Positions 8,266 to 18,773 are shown, numbered from the stretch's first letter. The stretch: 64,000 nucleotides of DNA from Gammaproteobacteria bacterium (GCA_029882355.1 JAOUKV010000011.1:1-64000); one strand, 5' to 3'. Notes: generated by a model from the letters alone, not told the origin. Program-made: numbers and translations.

Positions 8266-9042
8266 ATGAAAAACTCTACACTTAAAGCACTTATCTTCGA
8301 TGTCGATGGCACGCTGGCCGATACGGAGCGCGATGGACATCGCGTCGCCTTCAATGCTGCCTTCGATGAATACGGTATCGACTGGCACTGGGATGTCGAA
8401 CTCTATGGCAAATTACTGGCCGTCACTGGTGGCAAAGAGCGCATGCGCTATTGCGTTTCCGACCTACTTGGCAGTGATAATTTACCTGAAAACTTTGATG
8501 ATTTAGTGCCAGAATTACACGCGGCCAAAACTCGTCACTACACCGAACTACTTTCTACCGGTGCCATTCCTCTGCGCCCTGGTGTCGAAAGACTAATTAA
8601 TGAAGCACGCGATAAAGGTTATCGTCTGGCCATTTCAACCACAACCACGCCCGAAAATGTAACAGCGTTACTCACCCATACATTGGGCGCTGACTCCCTG
8701 GACTGGTTTGAAGTTATCGCTGCAGGGGATATCGTGCCAGCCAAAAAACCGGCCGGTGATATCTACGTATTTGCCTTAAAAGCCATGGATCTTAAACCGG
8801 AACAGTGTCTGGCTTTTGAAGATTCACGTAATGGCATTCTGTCATCACAGGATGCAGGACTAACCACACTGATCACTATCAATGGTTATACTCAGGATGA
8901 TGACTTCAGCGGTGCTGCTCTCGTACTCGATAACATGGGTGAACCGGATCAGCCATTTAATGTGCTAGCTGGTGATGCCGATGGTCACAGTATGCTTGAT
9001 TGCGAATTACTGGAAAAAATTCATAGCACACATAATATTTAA
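8266..9042 (+). CDS. cbbY: CbbY-type HAD phosphatase
   Basis: A 258-residue HAD hydrolase. The nucleophile motif FDVDGTLADTE supplies Asp12 and the acid/base Asp14, and later blocks include STTTPENV (motif II), AKKPAGDIY (motif III Lys) and FEDSRNG (motif IV acids). The HRVAFNAAFDEYG cap start matches CbbY, which in Rhodobacter and plants removes xylulose-1,5-bisphosphate, a tight RuBisCO inhibitor. That role fits the form II RuBisCO at 54 kb, although the genes are 45 kb apart. It is followed by the TauE-like gene after 3 nt and the FrnE-like gene, giving a probable three-gene operon. Confidence 0.82.
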   Translation: MKNSTLKALIFDVDGTLADTERDGHRVAFNAAFDEYGIDWHWDVELYGKLLAVTGGKERMRYCVSDLLGSDNLPENFDDLVPELHAAKTRHYTELLSTGAIPLRPGVERLINEARDKGYRLAISTTTTPENVTALLTHTLGADSLDWFEVIAAGDIVPAKKPAGDIYVFALKAMDLKPEQCLAFEDSRNGILSSQDAGLTTLITINGYTQDDDFSGAALVLDNMGEPDQPFNVLAGDADGHSMLDCELLEKIHSTHNI

Positions 9043-9045
9043 AAA

Positions 9046-9834
9046 ATGATAGAGCCATTACTCTATCTGGCCACTGGTTTTTTCGCCGGACTGGCCAGTG
9101 GATTACTGGGTGTTGGCGGTGGACTTATTATAGTTCCTGTCCTTTATTTTATTTTCAGTGCACAAAACCTGCCCACTGAACACCTCATGCACATGGCACT
9201 AGCAACTTCGCTAGCCACCATTATCATCACTTCAATTTCATCCACTCGCGCACATCATAAAAAACAGGCGGTGCTCTGGCCAATATTTTTATTATTAGCA
9301 CCGGGCATTTGTCTGGGAGCCTGGCTGGGTGGCATCGCTGCCAGTGACATTGAAACCAATATTCTCAAACCCGGCTTCGGTGTTTTTGAGTGCATCGTTG
9401 CCCTGTATTTATTATTGAGCCACCAAAGTCAGCAGCACACTGTCTCACTCAACAAAATAAAATCTGCCGTTGGTGGTTTTATCATCGGTATGTTCTCCGC
9501 CATCGTTGGCATTGGTGGCGGCACGCTCACCGTACCCTTTTTAAACTGGCACAATATAGCAATGCGAAACGCCGTGGCCACTTCAGCTGCCTGTGGCTTA
9601 CCTATCGCAGTATTTGGTGCCGCTTCGTATATTTATACAGGCTGGTCAGTCAGTAATTTACCCGAACAAACACTGGGCTATGTACATCTGCCTGCTTTTA
9701 TATTCATCATTATTACCAGTTTTTTGTTTGCACCCGTAGGCGCGAAACTGGCGCATCGCCTGCCTGAAAGCACACTAAAAAAAGGGTTTGCTGTATTCAT
9801 GATACTGATAGGATTAAAAATGATATTTTTTTAA
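9046..9834 (+). CDS. TauE/SafE-family membrane exporter
   Basis: A 262-residue inner-membrane protein with about eight hydrophobic helices in two inverted halves. Each half opens with the family glycine motif: GLLGVGGGLIIVPVL near 20-34 and IVGIGGGTLTVPF near 155-167. TauE/SafE proteins export sulfite, sulfoacetate or other organosulfur anions; the substrate here is not known. In a sulfur-oxidising host sulfite efflux is plausible (inference). The start lies 3 nt after the cbbY stop, so it is probably coupled. Confidence 0.82.
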   Translation: MIEPLLYLATGFFAGLASGLLGVGGGLIIVPVLYFIFSAQNLPTEHLMHMALATSLATIIITSISSTRAHHKKQAVLWPIFLLLAPGICLGAWLGGIAASDIETNILKPGFGVFECIVALYLLLSHQSQQHTVSLNKIKSAVGGFIIGMFSAIVGIGGGTLTVPFLNWHNIAMRNAVATSAACGLPIAVFGAASYIYTGWSVSNLPEQTLGYVHLPAFIFIIITSFLFAPVGAKLAHRLPESTLKKGFAVFMILIGLKMIFF

Positions 9835-9846
9835 CAGGACAAACAA

Positions 9847-10473
9847 ATGTCAAAGCTTCCAGAAATCCAGATTACCGTTTTCAGCGATTATATTTGCCCC
9901 TTCTGTTATGTGGGACATCATCGTTTAATGCGGCTAAAAGATGAGTACGATCTAAAAATTAACTGGTGTTTCCTGGAAATCCACCCTGAGAATTCTGCCA
10001 AAGGTGACCCCGTTACTGATCTTGATTATTCTTCTGATTTCTGGGATGAATTAATGCGAAATCTAAAACAAGTTGCCAAAGAAGAAAATATCCCTCTGGC
10101 CGAACACACGTTCACTACCAATTCCAAAGACTCCCTACTCCTATCCGAAGCCAGCAAGCAACTGGGACGTGAAATATTTTATTTACTTCATGAGAAAATA
10201 TTTACTGCTTTTTTTGTTGATAAAAAGAATATCGGTGACAGAAATATATTACGAGATATCGCAAAAGACTGCGGCATCGATAACAATGTCATTGATGCCG
10301 CATGGTCAGAACCAGGGTACCAGCAACAGTTACTGGAAAACTTCAATCACGCACGAAAGCACAAAATTAAAAGTGTACCCAGTTTTGTTTTTGGTGAACG
10401 TATTTTAACCGGCGTTGTTGATGAGGCTATCATGCGTAAAGCTGCCGCCGAGCTAGTCAAAAAAACAGACTAA
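9847..10473 (+). CDS. FrnE-like DsbA-family oxidoreductase
   Basis: A 208-residue cytoplasmic DsbA-fold protein with the CxxC site CPFC (Cys17-Cys20) after the strand VFSDYI, a helical insertion, and the cis-Pro block VPSFVFGER near 178-186. It matches the FrnE/2-hydroxychromene-2-carboxylate isomerase-like branch of DsbA proteins, thought to act as disulfide reductases or isomerases. There is no signal peptide. It is the third gene of the cbbY-tauE-frnE set, 12 nt after tauE. Its last 4 nt overlap the convergent chalcone-isomerase-like gene. Confidence 0.8.
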   Translation: MSKLPEIQITVFSDYICPFCYVGHHRLMRLKDEYDLKINWCFLEIHPENSAKGDPVTDLDYSSDFWDELMRNLKQVAKEENIPLAEHTFTTNSKDSLLLSEASKQLGREIFYLLHEKIFTAFFVDKKNIGDRNILRDIAKDCGIDNNVIDAAWSEPGYQQQLLENFNHARKHKIKSVPSFVFGERILTGVVDEAIMRKAAAELVKKTD

Positions 10474-11051
10474 TCGTCAGCATTCAGCATGGCTTCTTTC
10501 AAACCCTCATCAGCAGGTTCATCTCCCAGCCATATATTAAGCAATGCATCATTAAAGTCTTTACCTTCAATCACACCTTTTACTTTGCCTTTAATGGTTA
10601 CTCGTGTGCCATGGTCCGGCAGATAATCCAGAAGTATCTCATCACCAGCATGGACAGTATCAAACATGGCATTAAAAGCTTTAATCCGCTCGGCTAATCC
10701 AGCCAGTTGCTGCTCAGATAAATTCCCTTCAAAACCCTCGTTCCAACCATTCACCAATTTTTCTGCAGGGACCTCATCATAGACAAAATGCATAAATACG
10801 CGCTTGGCTCCATTTTGAGACAAAATGTCTTCACTCGTTTTTGCTGCTGTTTCCAGATACAGTGCTCCAATATAAATATCAAAGAAGAACTTGGTACGCA
10901 TACCTACACCATTAATAATAATATCCGTATTCGTGCCAACCAATACCATCTTATCTGGTATATTTACTTCTTTAAATTCTCTCGCCTGAGCTACGCCCGT
11001 GAGCAACATCAAACAAATGCTTATCATTAAAATATTGTTTTTATTATTCAT
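10470..11051 (-). CDS. Exported chalcone-isomerase-like domain protein
   Basis: A 193-residue protein with a signal peptide cleaved after AQA (about residue 23), then a chalcone-isomerase-like domain: the GVGMRTKFFFDIYIGALYL block, VFMHFVYDEVPAEKLVNGW, and GKDFNDALLNIWLGDEPAD near the end. Bacterial members of this fold are periplasmic and mostly uncharacterised; some bind fatty acids rather than isomerise flavonoids. The final residues are acidic. It overlaps the convergent FrnE-like gene by 4 nt and is divergent from the diguanylate cyclase gene. Confidence 0.8.
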   Translation of the reverse strand: MNNKNNILMISICLMLLTGVAQAREFKEVNIPDKMVLVGTNTDIIINGVGMRTKFFFDIYIGALYLETAAKTSEDILSQNGAKRVFMHFVYDEVPAEKLVNGWNEGFEGNLSEQQLAGLAERIKAFNAMFDTVHAGDEILLDYLPDHGTRVTIKGKVKGVIEGKDFNDALLNIWLGDEPADEGLKEAMLNADD

Positions 11052-11132
11052 ATTTCCACCTTTTATGACCGAGATCAGACTAACATTAGCACGTATAAAT
11101 TATGTTGTTATTCTGTCACATTAACACTAATT

Positions 11133-11846
11133 ATGAAATTACCCGATAAAATTAAACACCTTCAAGTTTTCAGTAGCAAAACATTCATTTATGCCACTCA
11201 CATTACTTTAGCCTGTGTCTTTACTGCGGAGTTGAACATCATTCATGCTCATTTTTTACTGGGCATGCAATTGACTTACATATCATTTATTATGCCGACA
11301 TTCGCAGGCGTACTCTTCGGCTATTTACTGGCACGCGTCAAATTACTCGGCGAGCAGCTCAAAGAAATTGCTTACACTGACTCACTCACAAACATATACA
11401 ACCGACTACACTTCAATCGTTTACTCGATGCTGAAATGGATAAGGCCAAAAGGTATGGCGGGCAGCTCTCACTTATCTTTTTCGATATCGACCACTTTAA
11501 ACAGATTAATGACACTCACGGCCACCCAACTGGCGATATCGTTCTGAAAGAAATTGCAACGGTTATTTCCGAGGCCAATCGTAGCTCAGATGTTTTTGCC
11601 CGTTATGGTGGCGAGGAATTCATCATACTCACGGCATCAACCAATATAAAAGGCGCAATGGAACATGCTCAGCGATTAAAACAGGATATCGAACAACACC
11701 GCTTCCCCATCGGACGTGTAACCGCCAGCTTCGGTGTTACTGAATTTAACGCGGCTTCAGATGACCAAAAGTCACTTTTAGAACGCGCTGATAAGGCGCT
11801 GTATCAGGCCAAATCAGATGGCCGCAACTGTGTGCGACAGCTCTGA
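11133..11846 (+). CDS. Membrane-bound diguanylate cyclase (GGDEF)
   Basis: A 237-residue protein with two N-terminal membrane helices (about 18-36 and 46-68) and a GGDEF domain from about residue 78. The catalytic motif is GGEEF (159-163). An inhibitory I-site RSSD (150-153) lies five residues before it, so product inhibition by cyclic di-GMP is expected. The metal site FFDIDHFKQIND is intact. It should make cyclic di-GMP at the inner membrane. There is no separate sensor domain beyond the membrane hairpin. It ends 3 nt before the convergent gcvPB gene. The HD-GYP protein at 43 kb would provide the opposing activity. Confidence 0.88.
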   Translation: MKLPDKIKHLQVFSSKTFIYATHITLACVFTAELNIIHAHFLLGMQLTYISFIMPTFAGVLFGYLLARVKLLGEQLKEIAYTDSLTNIYNRLHFNRLLDAEMDKAKRYGGQLSLIFFDIDHFKQINDTHGHPTGDIVLKEIATVISEANRSSDVFARYGGEEFIILTASTNIKGAMEHAQRLKQDIEQHRFPIGRVTASFGVTEFNAASDDQKSLLERADKALYQAKSDGRNCVRQL

Positions 11847-11849
11847 CTT

Positions 11850-13307
11850 CTATTCTACTTCGTTGCCCTTCCAGGCAAGATCTAACTGACGCGCCGCCCT
11901 GACTTCATCCAGACGTTTTACCGGCAAGGTATAAGGTGCGCCCTTGACCAGATCAGGATCAGCCTCAGCTTCTTCACGAATCTGCTGCATCGCATCCATA
12001 AAACCATCCAGCGCTTCCTTGGCTTCAGTTTCTGTGGGCTCTATCAACAAACACTCTGGCACCAATAAAGGAAAATACGTGGTTGGTGCATGGTAACCCA
12101 GATCCAATAAACGCTTGGCAAAATCCATTGCTGTTACGTGTAAATCACGGGCCTCATTTTTCAGTGTGATAATAAATTCATGACTGGCGCGTCGATCGGG
12201 AATCGCCAGTTCAAAACCACGGCGCTTCGCTTCAGCCATCATGTAATTGGCATTTAGTGTCGCAAATTCAGCGACACGTACCATGCCTTCACGACCCAGC
12301 ATGCGCATATAAATATAAGCGCGTAACAGCACACCGGCATTTCCCATGAAAGCAGACAAACGTCCGATGCTTTGCGGCAAATCTTTTTCTGTCAGCCAGC
12401 GATAATTTTCGCCTTCTTTAGTGACCACCGGTAAAGGCAAAAATGGTTTTAGTCTTTCAGCCACGCCGACCGCGCCAGCACCGGGACCGCCGCCACCGTG
12501 AGGGGTTGAAAAAGTCTTATGTAAATTACTATGGATGACATCAAAACCCATATCACCGGGACGAATCTTGCCAAGAATTGCGTTCAGATTCGCACCATCG
12601 TAATACAGCAGACCACCCGCCTCGTGTACGACTTTGGCGATGGTTTCAATCTGGCGTTCGAACACACCCAGTGTTGATGGATTGGTCAGCATTAGACCCG
12701 CAGTTTCAGGGCCGACCGCGACTTTCAAAGCCTCAAGATCAACATCACCATTATCCAGCGTTGGAATTTCGCGCACGCTGAAACCACACATGGTGGCGGT
12801 TGCGGGATTGGTGCCGTGTGCCGCGCTGGGCACCAGAATTTCTTTACGGCCATCGTCACCACGTGACTTATGATAAGCCTCAATCATGGCAACACCGGCA
12901 AACTCACCTTGCGCACCTGCCATCGGTGCCAACGAGAATGCCGCCATGCCCGTGACATCAGACAACATCGATTGCAGTTCGTACATACAGGCTAAAAAAC
13001 CCTGCGACTGTGCTTCCGGCGCCATCGGGTGACGTGATAAAAATCCCGGCAACATCGCCAGTGTATTACAGGCACGCGGGTTGTACTTCATGGTGCACGA
13101 ACCCAGCGGATAGAAATGGGTATCGATAGAAAAATTCTTTTGCGACAACTGGGTATAATGACGCACCGCCTGCATTTCTGAAACTTCGGGTAAAGCGGCG
13201 CGATCTTTTCTCAAAAAAGAAGCCGGGATATCGTCAACATTGGCCTTTTGTTTAGGTGACTGTGGCGCACCATTTCGACCGGTCTTTGAATGTTCGAAAA
13301 TTAACAT
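11850..13307 (-). CDS. gcvPB: Glycine dehydrogenase (decarboxylating) subunit 2
   Basis: A 485-residue PLP-dependent P-protein subunit. The PLP lysine lies in [16 protein letters not shown] near residue 265, and [10 protein letters not shown] and [11 protein letters not shown] are family blocks. With GcvPA it forms the heterotetrameric P-protein that decarboxylates glycine and loads aminomethyl onto lipoyl-GcvH. The chosen ATG at 13307 overlaps the gcvPA stop (TAATG) and has GAGG about 10 nt upstream. An in-frame ATG three codons earlier sits too close to that site. It is the last gene of the gcv set. Confidence 0.93.
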   Translation of the reverse strand: MLIFEHSKTGRNGAPQSPKQKANVDDIPASFLRKDRAALPEVSEMQAVRHYTQLSQKNFSIDTHFYPLGSCTMKYNPRACNTLAMLPGFLSRHPMAPEAQSQGFLACMYELQSMLSDVTGMAAFSLAPMAGAQGEFAGVAMIEAYHKSRGDDGRKEILVPSAAHGTNPATATMCGFSVREIPTLDNGDVDLEALKVAVGPETAGLMLTNPSTLGVFERQIETIAKVVHEAGGLLYYDGANLNAILGKIRPGDMGFDVIHSNLHKTFSTPHGGGGPGAGAVGVAERLKPFLPLPVVTKEGENYRWLTEKDLPQSIGRLSAFMGNAGVLLRAYIYMRMLGREGMVRVAEFATLNANYMMAEAKRRGFELAIPDRRASHEFIITLKNEARDLHVTAMDFAKRLLDLGYHAPTTYFPLLVPECLLIEPTETEAKEALDGFMDAMQQIREEAEADPDLVKGAPYTLPVKRLDEVRAARQLDLAWKGNEVE

Positions 13308-14665
13308 TATGCACATACCTCGGCTAATGCATTTGCATAAGCACTAATCTCTTCATCGGTTCGCATTTCAGTGGCACAAACCAGAATGGCACTACCCAGT
13401 TCAGGATAGGCCTCAGATAGATCGTAACCACCCAGAATATTTTTTTCAGCCAGCGCAACTAAAACTTCAACCGCAGGTTTATTTATTTTTAACACGGCTT
13501 CATGGAAATAATTACTTTCAAAAGCGCAATCCACACCTTCGATTTGTGACAGCTGCTTAACTAACGCCATGGTATTCGCATGACAGGCCGCGGCGGCTTT
13601 TTCTAGTCCACTGGCACCCAGAATCGACATATGAATGGTAGAAGCGGTAACTACCAAACCCTGATTAGTACAGATATTCGACGTCGCCTTGGAGCGGCGA
13701 ATATGCTGTTCTCGTGCCTGCAAGGTTAAAACAAAACCTTCTTTATCATCCTGATCAAGCGTGCGACCAACAATACGACCCGGCATTTGTCGAACCAGTG
13801 TTTGCGTGCAACACAAATAACCATAATACGGACCACCGGCTGACATCGGCGCACCCAATGGCTGACCATCACCACAGGCGATATCCACGCCGGCAGAACC
13901 CCAGTTACCCGGCGCTTCTAAAATCGCCAGGCTCAAAGGATTAGCTACCGCTATCACCAGAATATTATTCTCGTGCGCCCAGTCGGTAATCTCATCGACG
14001 GCTTCTAAATTACCAAAAAAATTCGGCTGCTGAATCACGATCGCGGTAATGTCATCACCGGCCTTTTCTTTGAACGCTTCCAGACTGGTAACGCCGGTTG
14101 CCGGATCATAATCTACTTCACACAATTCAATATGCTGACCTTGAACAATCGTCCTCGTGGTTTTTCTGTAAGTAGGATGCACCGTTGTTGGCATTAAAAT
14201 CTTGCGCGATTTGGATTTACGGTTACCGCGCACCGCCATCAATACCGCTTCTGCCAGAGCTGTGGCACCGTCATACATCGACGCATTCGAGACATCCATG
14301 CCGGTCAATGCAGTCATCATACTCTGGAATTCGTAGACCAGCTGCAAAGTACCCTGCGAAGCTTCCGCCTGATACGGCGTGTATGCACTGTAATATTCAC
14401 CACGCGTGGTAATTTCCCAAACCGCCGCCGGAATGTGATGCTCGTAAGCACCGGCACCGAGAAAACAAACTGACTGCGGATGCTGCGCTGCGCGGGCATG
14501 CATCAAGCGTGAAATTTCCATTTCAGTCATGCCTTCAGGCACACCAGTTAATTCATTGGCTAATAAATGCGAGGGGATTTCTTCAAACAGGGCGCTGATA
14601 TCATCGGCACCAATCGCCTGTAACATCTCGGCAATTTCCTGTTCAGTATGGGGAATAAAAGGCAT
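13307..14665 (-). CDS. gcvPA: Glycine dehydrogenase (decarboxylating) subunit 1
   Basis: A 452-residue N-terminal-type half of the P-protein (GDC-P domain). It opens with [13 protein letters not shown] and contains [28 protein letters not shown] and [15 protein letters not shown], all typical of GcvPA. It has no PLP lysine of its own, as expected, and pairs with GcvPB. Many enteric gammaproteobacteria carry a single fused GcvP, so the two-subunit form is a useful taxonomic marker. A terminator-like hairpin lies in the 96-nt gap between gcvH and this gene, so P-protein levels may differ from GcvT/GcvH. Confidence 0.93.
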   Translation of the reverse strand: MPFIPHTEQEIAEMLQAIGADDISALFEEIPSHLLANELTGVPEGMTEMEISRLMHARAAQHPQSVCFLGAGAYEHHIPAAVWEITTRGEYYSAYTPYQAEASQGTLQLVYEFQSMMTALTGMDVSNASMYDGATALAEAVLMAVRGNRKSKSRKILMPTTVHPTYRKTTRTIVQGQHIELCEVDYDPATGVTSLEAFKEKAGDDITAIVIQQPNFFGNLEAVDEITDWAHENNILVIAVANPLSLAILEAPGNWGSAGVDIACGDGQPLGAPMSAGGPYYGYLCCTQTLVRQMPGRIVGRTLDQDDKEGFVLTLQAREQHIRRSKATSNICTNQGLVVTASTIHMSILGASGLEKAAAACHANTMALVKQLSQIEGVDCAFESNYFHEAVLKINKPAVEVLVALAEKNILGGYDLSEAYPELGSAILVCATEMRTDEEISAYANALAEVCA

Positions 14666-14690
14666 GGCTTTGAACTACATTGTTAGTATT

Positions 14691-14738
14691 AAAAAATCAA
14701 AAAAGCCCCTGCTGAAACTGTGCGGCAACAACAGGGGC
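14691..14738 (-). terminator. Intrinsic terminator or attenuator between gcvH and gcvPA
   Basis: On the minus strand a 10-bp stem (GCCCCTGTTG with CAGCAGGGGC, one G-T pair), a 14-nt loop and then TTTTTTG followed by a second T-rich run. By sequence it is a good intrinsic terminator inside an otherwise co-directional operon. Confidence 0.75.
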
Positions 14739-14761
14739 GTTCATCGAAACAAAATCGCTAT

Positions 14762-15148
14762 TTAATCTTCGATTTCTTTCTCGTACTCATCGGCATCCAT
14801 CAATTCTTCCAGCTCAACTTCGGCTGAGAGCTGCATTTTGAACAACCAGCCATCATCAAAAGCCGAGTCATTGATAATTTCTGGTGATTCAGCCAGCATT
14901 TCATTGACTTCCAGAACTTCACCAGTGAGAGGTGCGTACACATCTGAAGCAGCCTTGACCGATTCGACTACGCAGCAGGCATCACCCGCTGTCAGGTCAG
15001 CGCCGACTTCCGGCAATTCCACGAACACCAAATCACCCAGTAATTCCTGAGCATGATCAGTAATACCGATAGTGACAGTGCCGTCACCTTCATCACGTAT
15101 CCACTCATGCGATGCTGTATATCTCAATTCTGAAGGTACATCACTCAT
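14762..15148 (-). CDS. gcvH: Glycine cleavage system H protein
   Basis: A 128-residue lipoyl-carrier protein. The lipoylated lysine is Lys65 in [13 protein letters not shown], within a biotinyl/lipoyl fold starting [15 protein letters not shown] and containing [19 protein letters not shown]. It shuttles the aminomethyl group between the P- and T-proteins and NADH-linked lipoamide dehydrogenase. It lies 38 nt downstream of gcvT, probably on the same transcript, and is followed by a hairpin with a T-run. Confidence 0.96.
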   Translation of the reverse strand: MSDVPSELRYTASHEWIRDEGDGTVTIGITDHAQELLGDLVFVELPEVGADLTAGDACCVVESVKAASDVYAPLTGEVLEVNEMLAESPEIINDSAFDDGWLFKMQLSAEVELEELMDADEYEKEIED

Positions 15149-15186
15149 AGCAACTCCGTCCTAACCGTTATTTTTAAGTTAATTTT

Positions 15187-16269
15187 TTAAACCGCCTGGC
15201 CATCCCGCACAAACACGGGCTTGACCACACGGGCATTTAATAATTTTCCACGAATTTCAACCTGACAAACATCAGCCGTTGCAACCGGGACTCTCGCCAA
15301 CGCTATAGATTGTTTCAAAGTTGGAGAAAAAGTGCCACTGGTTATTTCACCTTCACCTACATTTTCAACCACTACTTTCTGGTGGCCGCGTAAAACGCCG
15401 CGCTCTTCCAGTATCAAACCGACTATTTTCTGACTTACACCCTGATCGCGCCCCCGCTGGATAGCGGCACGACCAATGAAATCTCGATCCTCGGGCTCCC
15501 AGGCAATGGTCCAGCCGAGGCCTGAAATCAGCGGTGAAGTTTCTTCAGTCATATCTGCACCGTAAAGATTCATACCCGCTTCCAGGCGCAAAGTATCACG
15601 TGCGCCCAGGCCACAGGGTTTTACGCCTGCGTGTGCCAGTTTATCCCAAAGCGCGGGCGCTTCGGATTCGGGCAGCATGATCTCAAAACCGTCTTCGCCA
15701 GTGTAGCCGGTGCGACCAATAAACCACTCACCACAATCAACACCAAAGAAACGCTTCATCTCGGCGACTGCTTCAACTTCATCCAGCGGCAATACAGCAA
15801 TCGCTTTTTCTATTGCCTTTGGACCTTGCACGGCGATCATGGCAACATTAGCACGCTCATTCACGTCGACATCAAACGCCGGTGCCTGTTTATTAATCCA
15901 TGCCATATCTTTATCGTGAGTTCCGGCATTCACTACCATGCGGTACCAGTTGTCATTCATGTAATAGACGATGAGGTCGTCGATCACGCCGCCGTCTTCT
16001 TTGAGCATGCAGCTGTATAAAGCCTTGCCTTCCTCTTTCAATTTGGCGACATCATTGGCCAGCAAATAACGCAGAAAGTCTGTAACACGCTCACCTTTCA
16101 GATCAACAATAGTCATATGCGAGACATCAAACATGCCAGCATCCTGACGCACCTGATGATGCTCATCCATCTGTGAACCGTAATTCACCGGCATCTGCCA
16201 ACCGGCGAAATCCACCATCTTGCCACCGTATTCAACGTGCTTGTCGTATAAAACTGTCTTCTGGCTCAT
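15187..16269 (-). CDS. gcvT: Glycine cleavage system T protein (aminomethyltransferase)
   Basis: A 360-residue tetrahydrofolate-dependent aminomethyltransferase. It starts with [24 protein letters not shown] and carries [14 protein letters not shown] (folate site), [18 protein letters not shown], and [18 protein letters not shown], all characteristic of GcvT. It releases ammonia and forms methylene-tetrahydrofolate. It is the first gene of gcvT-gcvH-gcvPA-gcvPB. The 93 nt upstream hold no glycine riboswitch that I can recognise. Confidence 0.95.
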   Translation of the reverse strand: MSQKTVLYDKHVEYGGKMVDFAGWQMPVNYGSQMDEHHQVRQDAGMFDVSHMTIVDLKGERVTDFLRYLLANDVAKLKEEGKALYSCMLKEDGGVIDDLIVYYMNDNWYRMVVNAGTHDKDMAWINKQAPAFDVDVNERANVAMIAVQGPKAIEKAIAVLPLDEVEAVAEMKRFFGVDCGEWFIGRTGYTGEDGFEIMLPESEAPALWDKLAHAGVKPCGLGARDTLRLEAGMNLYGADMTEETSPLISGLGWTIAWEPEDRDFIGRAAIQRGRDQGVSQKIVGLILEERGVLRGHQKVVVENVGEGEITSGTFSPTLKQSIALARVPVATADVCQVEIRGKLLNARVVKPVFVRDGQAV

Positions 16270-16362
16270 CGATAAAAACTCATCATTTACTCAAAAATTC
16301 GAAGCCGTATGCTACTACGTCTGTGTGGAAAATATCCAGAGAAAACATACGCCCATAACTAG

Positions 16363-17541
16363 CTAATTACCCATAGCATGACGCAGGAACTGGTTCTTGA
16401 TTATCGGCGCCTGATCGACCATTACCAGACCGGCGTTGCGCACCACCGATAGCAACGGATCATTGTTGCTGAATAATAATTTGAACGCGGTCATCGATGA
16501 TTCCATCAGGCGGTTCTCGCCCTTGCGTGCTCGTTCGTATTTTCGTAGCGTGTGCAGCGCGTACCATTGTCGATTGGCCACGTGTGCCTGCATAATGACT
16601 GCTGCCAGACAGGCAGCATCGAGAAAACCAAGATTAGCACCCTGACCCGCCAGCGGATGAATATTATGTGCGGCATCACCGACCAGGGCCAAACCGTTCT
16701 GTACATATTGATCAACGTGTCCATGTCCCAGCGGGAAAGCCGCCCGTGGACTAACCAGTTTTACCGAGCCTAACTGATACTCAAAAGCCTGCTCCAGCTC
16801 TCGACAAAACGCATCTTCATCCAGCGCCATCATGGCATCGACCTTGCTCTCTTCCAATGACCAGACAATTGAACTCTGACCATTCATTAAAGGCAAAAAA
16901 GCCAGCGGGCCGTCCGGTGTAAAACATTGCCAGGCAGTTTCAGCATGCGGTTGTTCGGTTTCTACGCTGCAAACAATCGCACGCTGGCCATAAGATAAAC
17001 GCTCAAAATCGATATTTGCTGCGGCTCTCACCTGTGAGCGCGAACCATCGGCACCGACGAGCAAATGACACTCCAGAATACGTCCATCATCAAGATGTAG
17101 TTGCTGACATTCATCAGCCAATTCAATCGAGTCGATACTGACCGGACAGATCCAGTCAACATTTTCAGCCTGCTCAGCGCAGCGCTGCAGCGCCTGCTGA
17201 ATCACGGTATTTTCGATAATGTAGCCCAGCGCATCCAGACCCACCTCAGCACTGTCGAAATGAATCATGCCAGCACCACTTGAATCCCAGACATGCATAT
17301 CGTGATAAACGCAAGCGCGTGCGGCCATCTCGGGCCAGGCGCCGATGGCTTTAAAAATATCAACCGATGCGCGATTAATGGCCGAGACACGAATATCGAT
17401 TTCATCGGTTACCGTTTTGGGCTCGAATTTTTCAACCACGCCTACCTTCAGACCGGAGTCGTTTAATAGATTCGCCAGTGTCAGGCCAACCATGCCGCCG
17501 CCGACGATCAAAATGTCATAACGTAAAGCTGTTTCAGACAT
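16363..17541 (-). CDS. ubiI: UbiI/VisC-type ubiquinone-biosynthesis FAD monooxygenase
   Basis: A 392-residue FAD-dependent hydroxylase of the UbiH/UbiF/UbiI family. It has the dinucleotide motif GGGMVGLTLAN (14-24), an ADGSRSQVR block, and the FAD ribityl site GDAAHNIHPLAGQGANLG. By position after ubiH it corresponds to UbiI/VisC, the C5-hydroxylase of ubiquinone synthesis. The start at ATG 17541 lies within the ubiH stop region (8-nt overlap ATGTCTGA), indicating translational coupling; an upstream extension within ubiH is rejected. Telling UbiI from UbiF relies on gene order, so the symbol is fairly but not fully certain. Confidence 0.85.
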   Translation of the reverse strand: MSETALRYDILIVGGGMVGLTLANLLNDSGLKVGVVEKFEPKTVTDEIDIRVSAINRASVDIFKAIGAWPEMAARACVYHDMHVWDSSGAGMIHFDSAEVGLDALGYIIENTVIQQALQRCAEQAENVDWICPVSIDSIELADECQQLHLDDGRILECHLLVGADGSRSQVRAAANIDFERLSYGQRAIVCSVETEQPHAETAWQCFTPDGPLAFLPLMNGQSSIVWSLEESKVDAMMALDEDAFCRELEQAFEYQLGSVKLVSPRAAFPLGHGHVDQYVQNGLALVGDAAHNIHPLAGQGANLGFLDAACLAAVIMQAHVANRQWYALHTLRKYERARKGENRLMESSMTAFKLLFSNNDPLLSVVRNAGLVMVDQAPIIKNQFLRHAMGN

Positions 17542-18766
17542 TCGGCTTCTCCATCGCCAGGCCACGGCCAAGTTTTGACAGGCGCCCACTCAAACCCATG
17601 CTTTGTCTTGCCAGGCGGTGTTTCACAAAGGGCATTAAATCTGTGGCTAACAAAGCCGATGCTCGCAAATGCCCCAGCACTGAAAAATCATTCGAGAAAA
17701 TTTTCACCAGCGCATCGGTAAAACGATACACACGTCGCGCATCTTTCTCGCGCATTTCCACATAGGTCGCCAGTGTTTCATCAAGCGTTTGCGATGAATT
17801 AGATACCAGTAACTCGGCGAGTAAAGCAATATCTCGCAATGCCAGATTAAAACCCTGCCCCGCCACCGGATGAATTGCATGCGCAGCATTACCCATAATT
17901 ACCACGCGGCCTCGCACTATCTGTGTCGATTCAACTAATGCCAGAGGATAGACGTGACGTTGCCCAGCCTTTTTCAAATGCCCCAGTCGGAAACCAAATC
18001 GCTGCTGAAGCTTTTCCAGAAAGGCCGCGTCGTCGAGTGCAGCTAAATCTACTGCCTGCTCAGTAGGCACCGTCCAGACGACCGAACATCGGTGCTCGGT
18101 CAAAGGCAGAAAAGCCAGCGGGCCGGTATCGGTGAAACGCTCGTAAGCCACATTCTGATGCGGTTGTCCTGGTGTGATATTGGTAATCACCGCGCTCTGC
18201 TGGTAATCCTGTCGACTGGTGCCAATCTGTAACATATCGCGAGTTTTTGAGCTCACGCCATCCGCGACAATCAGCAGCCCCGCCGTCAGCTCAAACTCTT
18301 TGCCATTTTCCTGATAACACACAGACACTGATTCATCTGCCTGCTGCAAACTCAACACTTCTGCCGGGCAATGCAGCTTCACATTCTGATTTTCTGCCAG
18401 GCGTTGATACAAAACCTCACCCAGCACACGATTCTCAGCAACATAACCCAGTGCCTCAACACCCTCGTCAGAGTGTCGCAAACGCGTCACGCCCAGATGA
18501 CCACGATCCGAAATATGTATAGTTTTGATCGGCTCAATACGGTCAGCCATGGCATGCCACAGCCCCATGGCTTCGAAAATAACACGGCTACCATAAGACA
18601 AAGCCACGGTGCGGTCGTCATAACAGGGCTGAGCATCGGTATTGAGCGGAAATGCCTCGATGATTTCAATCGACAGGCCGCTACCTTCCAGCGCACAGGC
18701 CAGACTGGCACCGGCCAGACCACCGCCGATAATTAACACATCACAAGTTTTGGCTTCAGCATCCAT
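17534..18766 (-). CDS. ubiH: 2-octaprenyl-6-methoxyphenol hydroxylase UbiH
   Basis: A 410-residue FAD-dependent monooxygenase acting on the C1 position in ubiquinone synthesis. It shows GGGLAGASLAC (14-24), VADGVSSKTRD, and the UbiH-like GNAAHAIHPVAGQGFNLALRD, where the first residue after Gly is Asn as in E. coli UbiH. It lies between pepP (7 nt) and ubiI (8-nt overlap), the same order as the E. coli pepP-ubiH-ubiI operon. Peripheral inner-membrane location is expected from the family. Confidence 0.9.
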   Translation of the reverse strand: MDAEAKTCDVLIIGGGLAGASLACALEGSGLSIEIIEAFPLNTDAQPCYDDRTVALSYGSRVIFEAMGLWHAMADRIEPIKTIHISDRGHLGVTRLRHSDEGVEALGYVAENRVLGEVLYQRLAENQNVKLHCPAEVLSLQQADESVSVCYQENGKEFELTAGLLIVADGVSSKTRDMLQIGTSRQDYQQSAVITNITPGQPHQNVAYERFTDTGPLAFLPLTEHRCSVVWTVPTEQAVDLAALDDAAFLEKLQQRFGFRLGHLKKAGQRHVYPLALVESTQIVRGRVVIMGNAAHAIHPVAGQGFNLALRDIALLAELLVSNSSQTLDETLATYVEMREKDARRVYRFTDALVKIFSNDFSVLGHLRASALLATDLMPFVKHRLARQSMGLSGRLSKLGRGLAMEKPNV

Positions 18767-18773
18767 AAATAAT

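Noticed and set aside
16270-16362. Glycine riboswitch in front of gcvT
   Set aside because: The gap is only 93 nt and lacks the conserved tandem aptamer cores.
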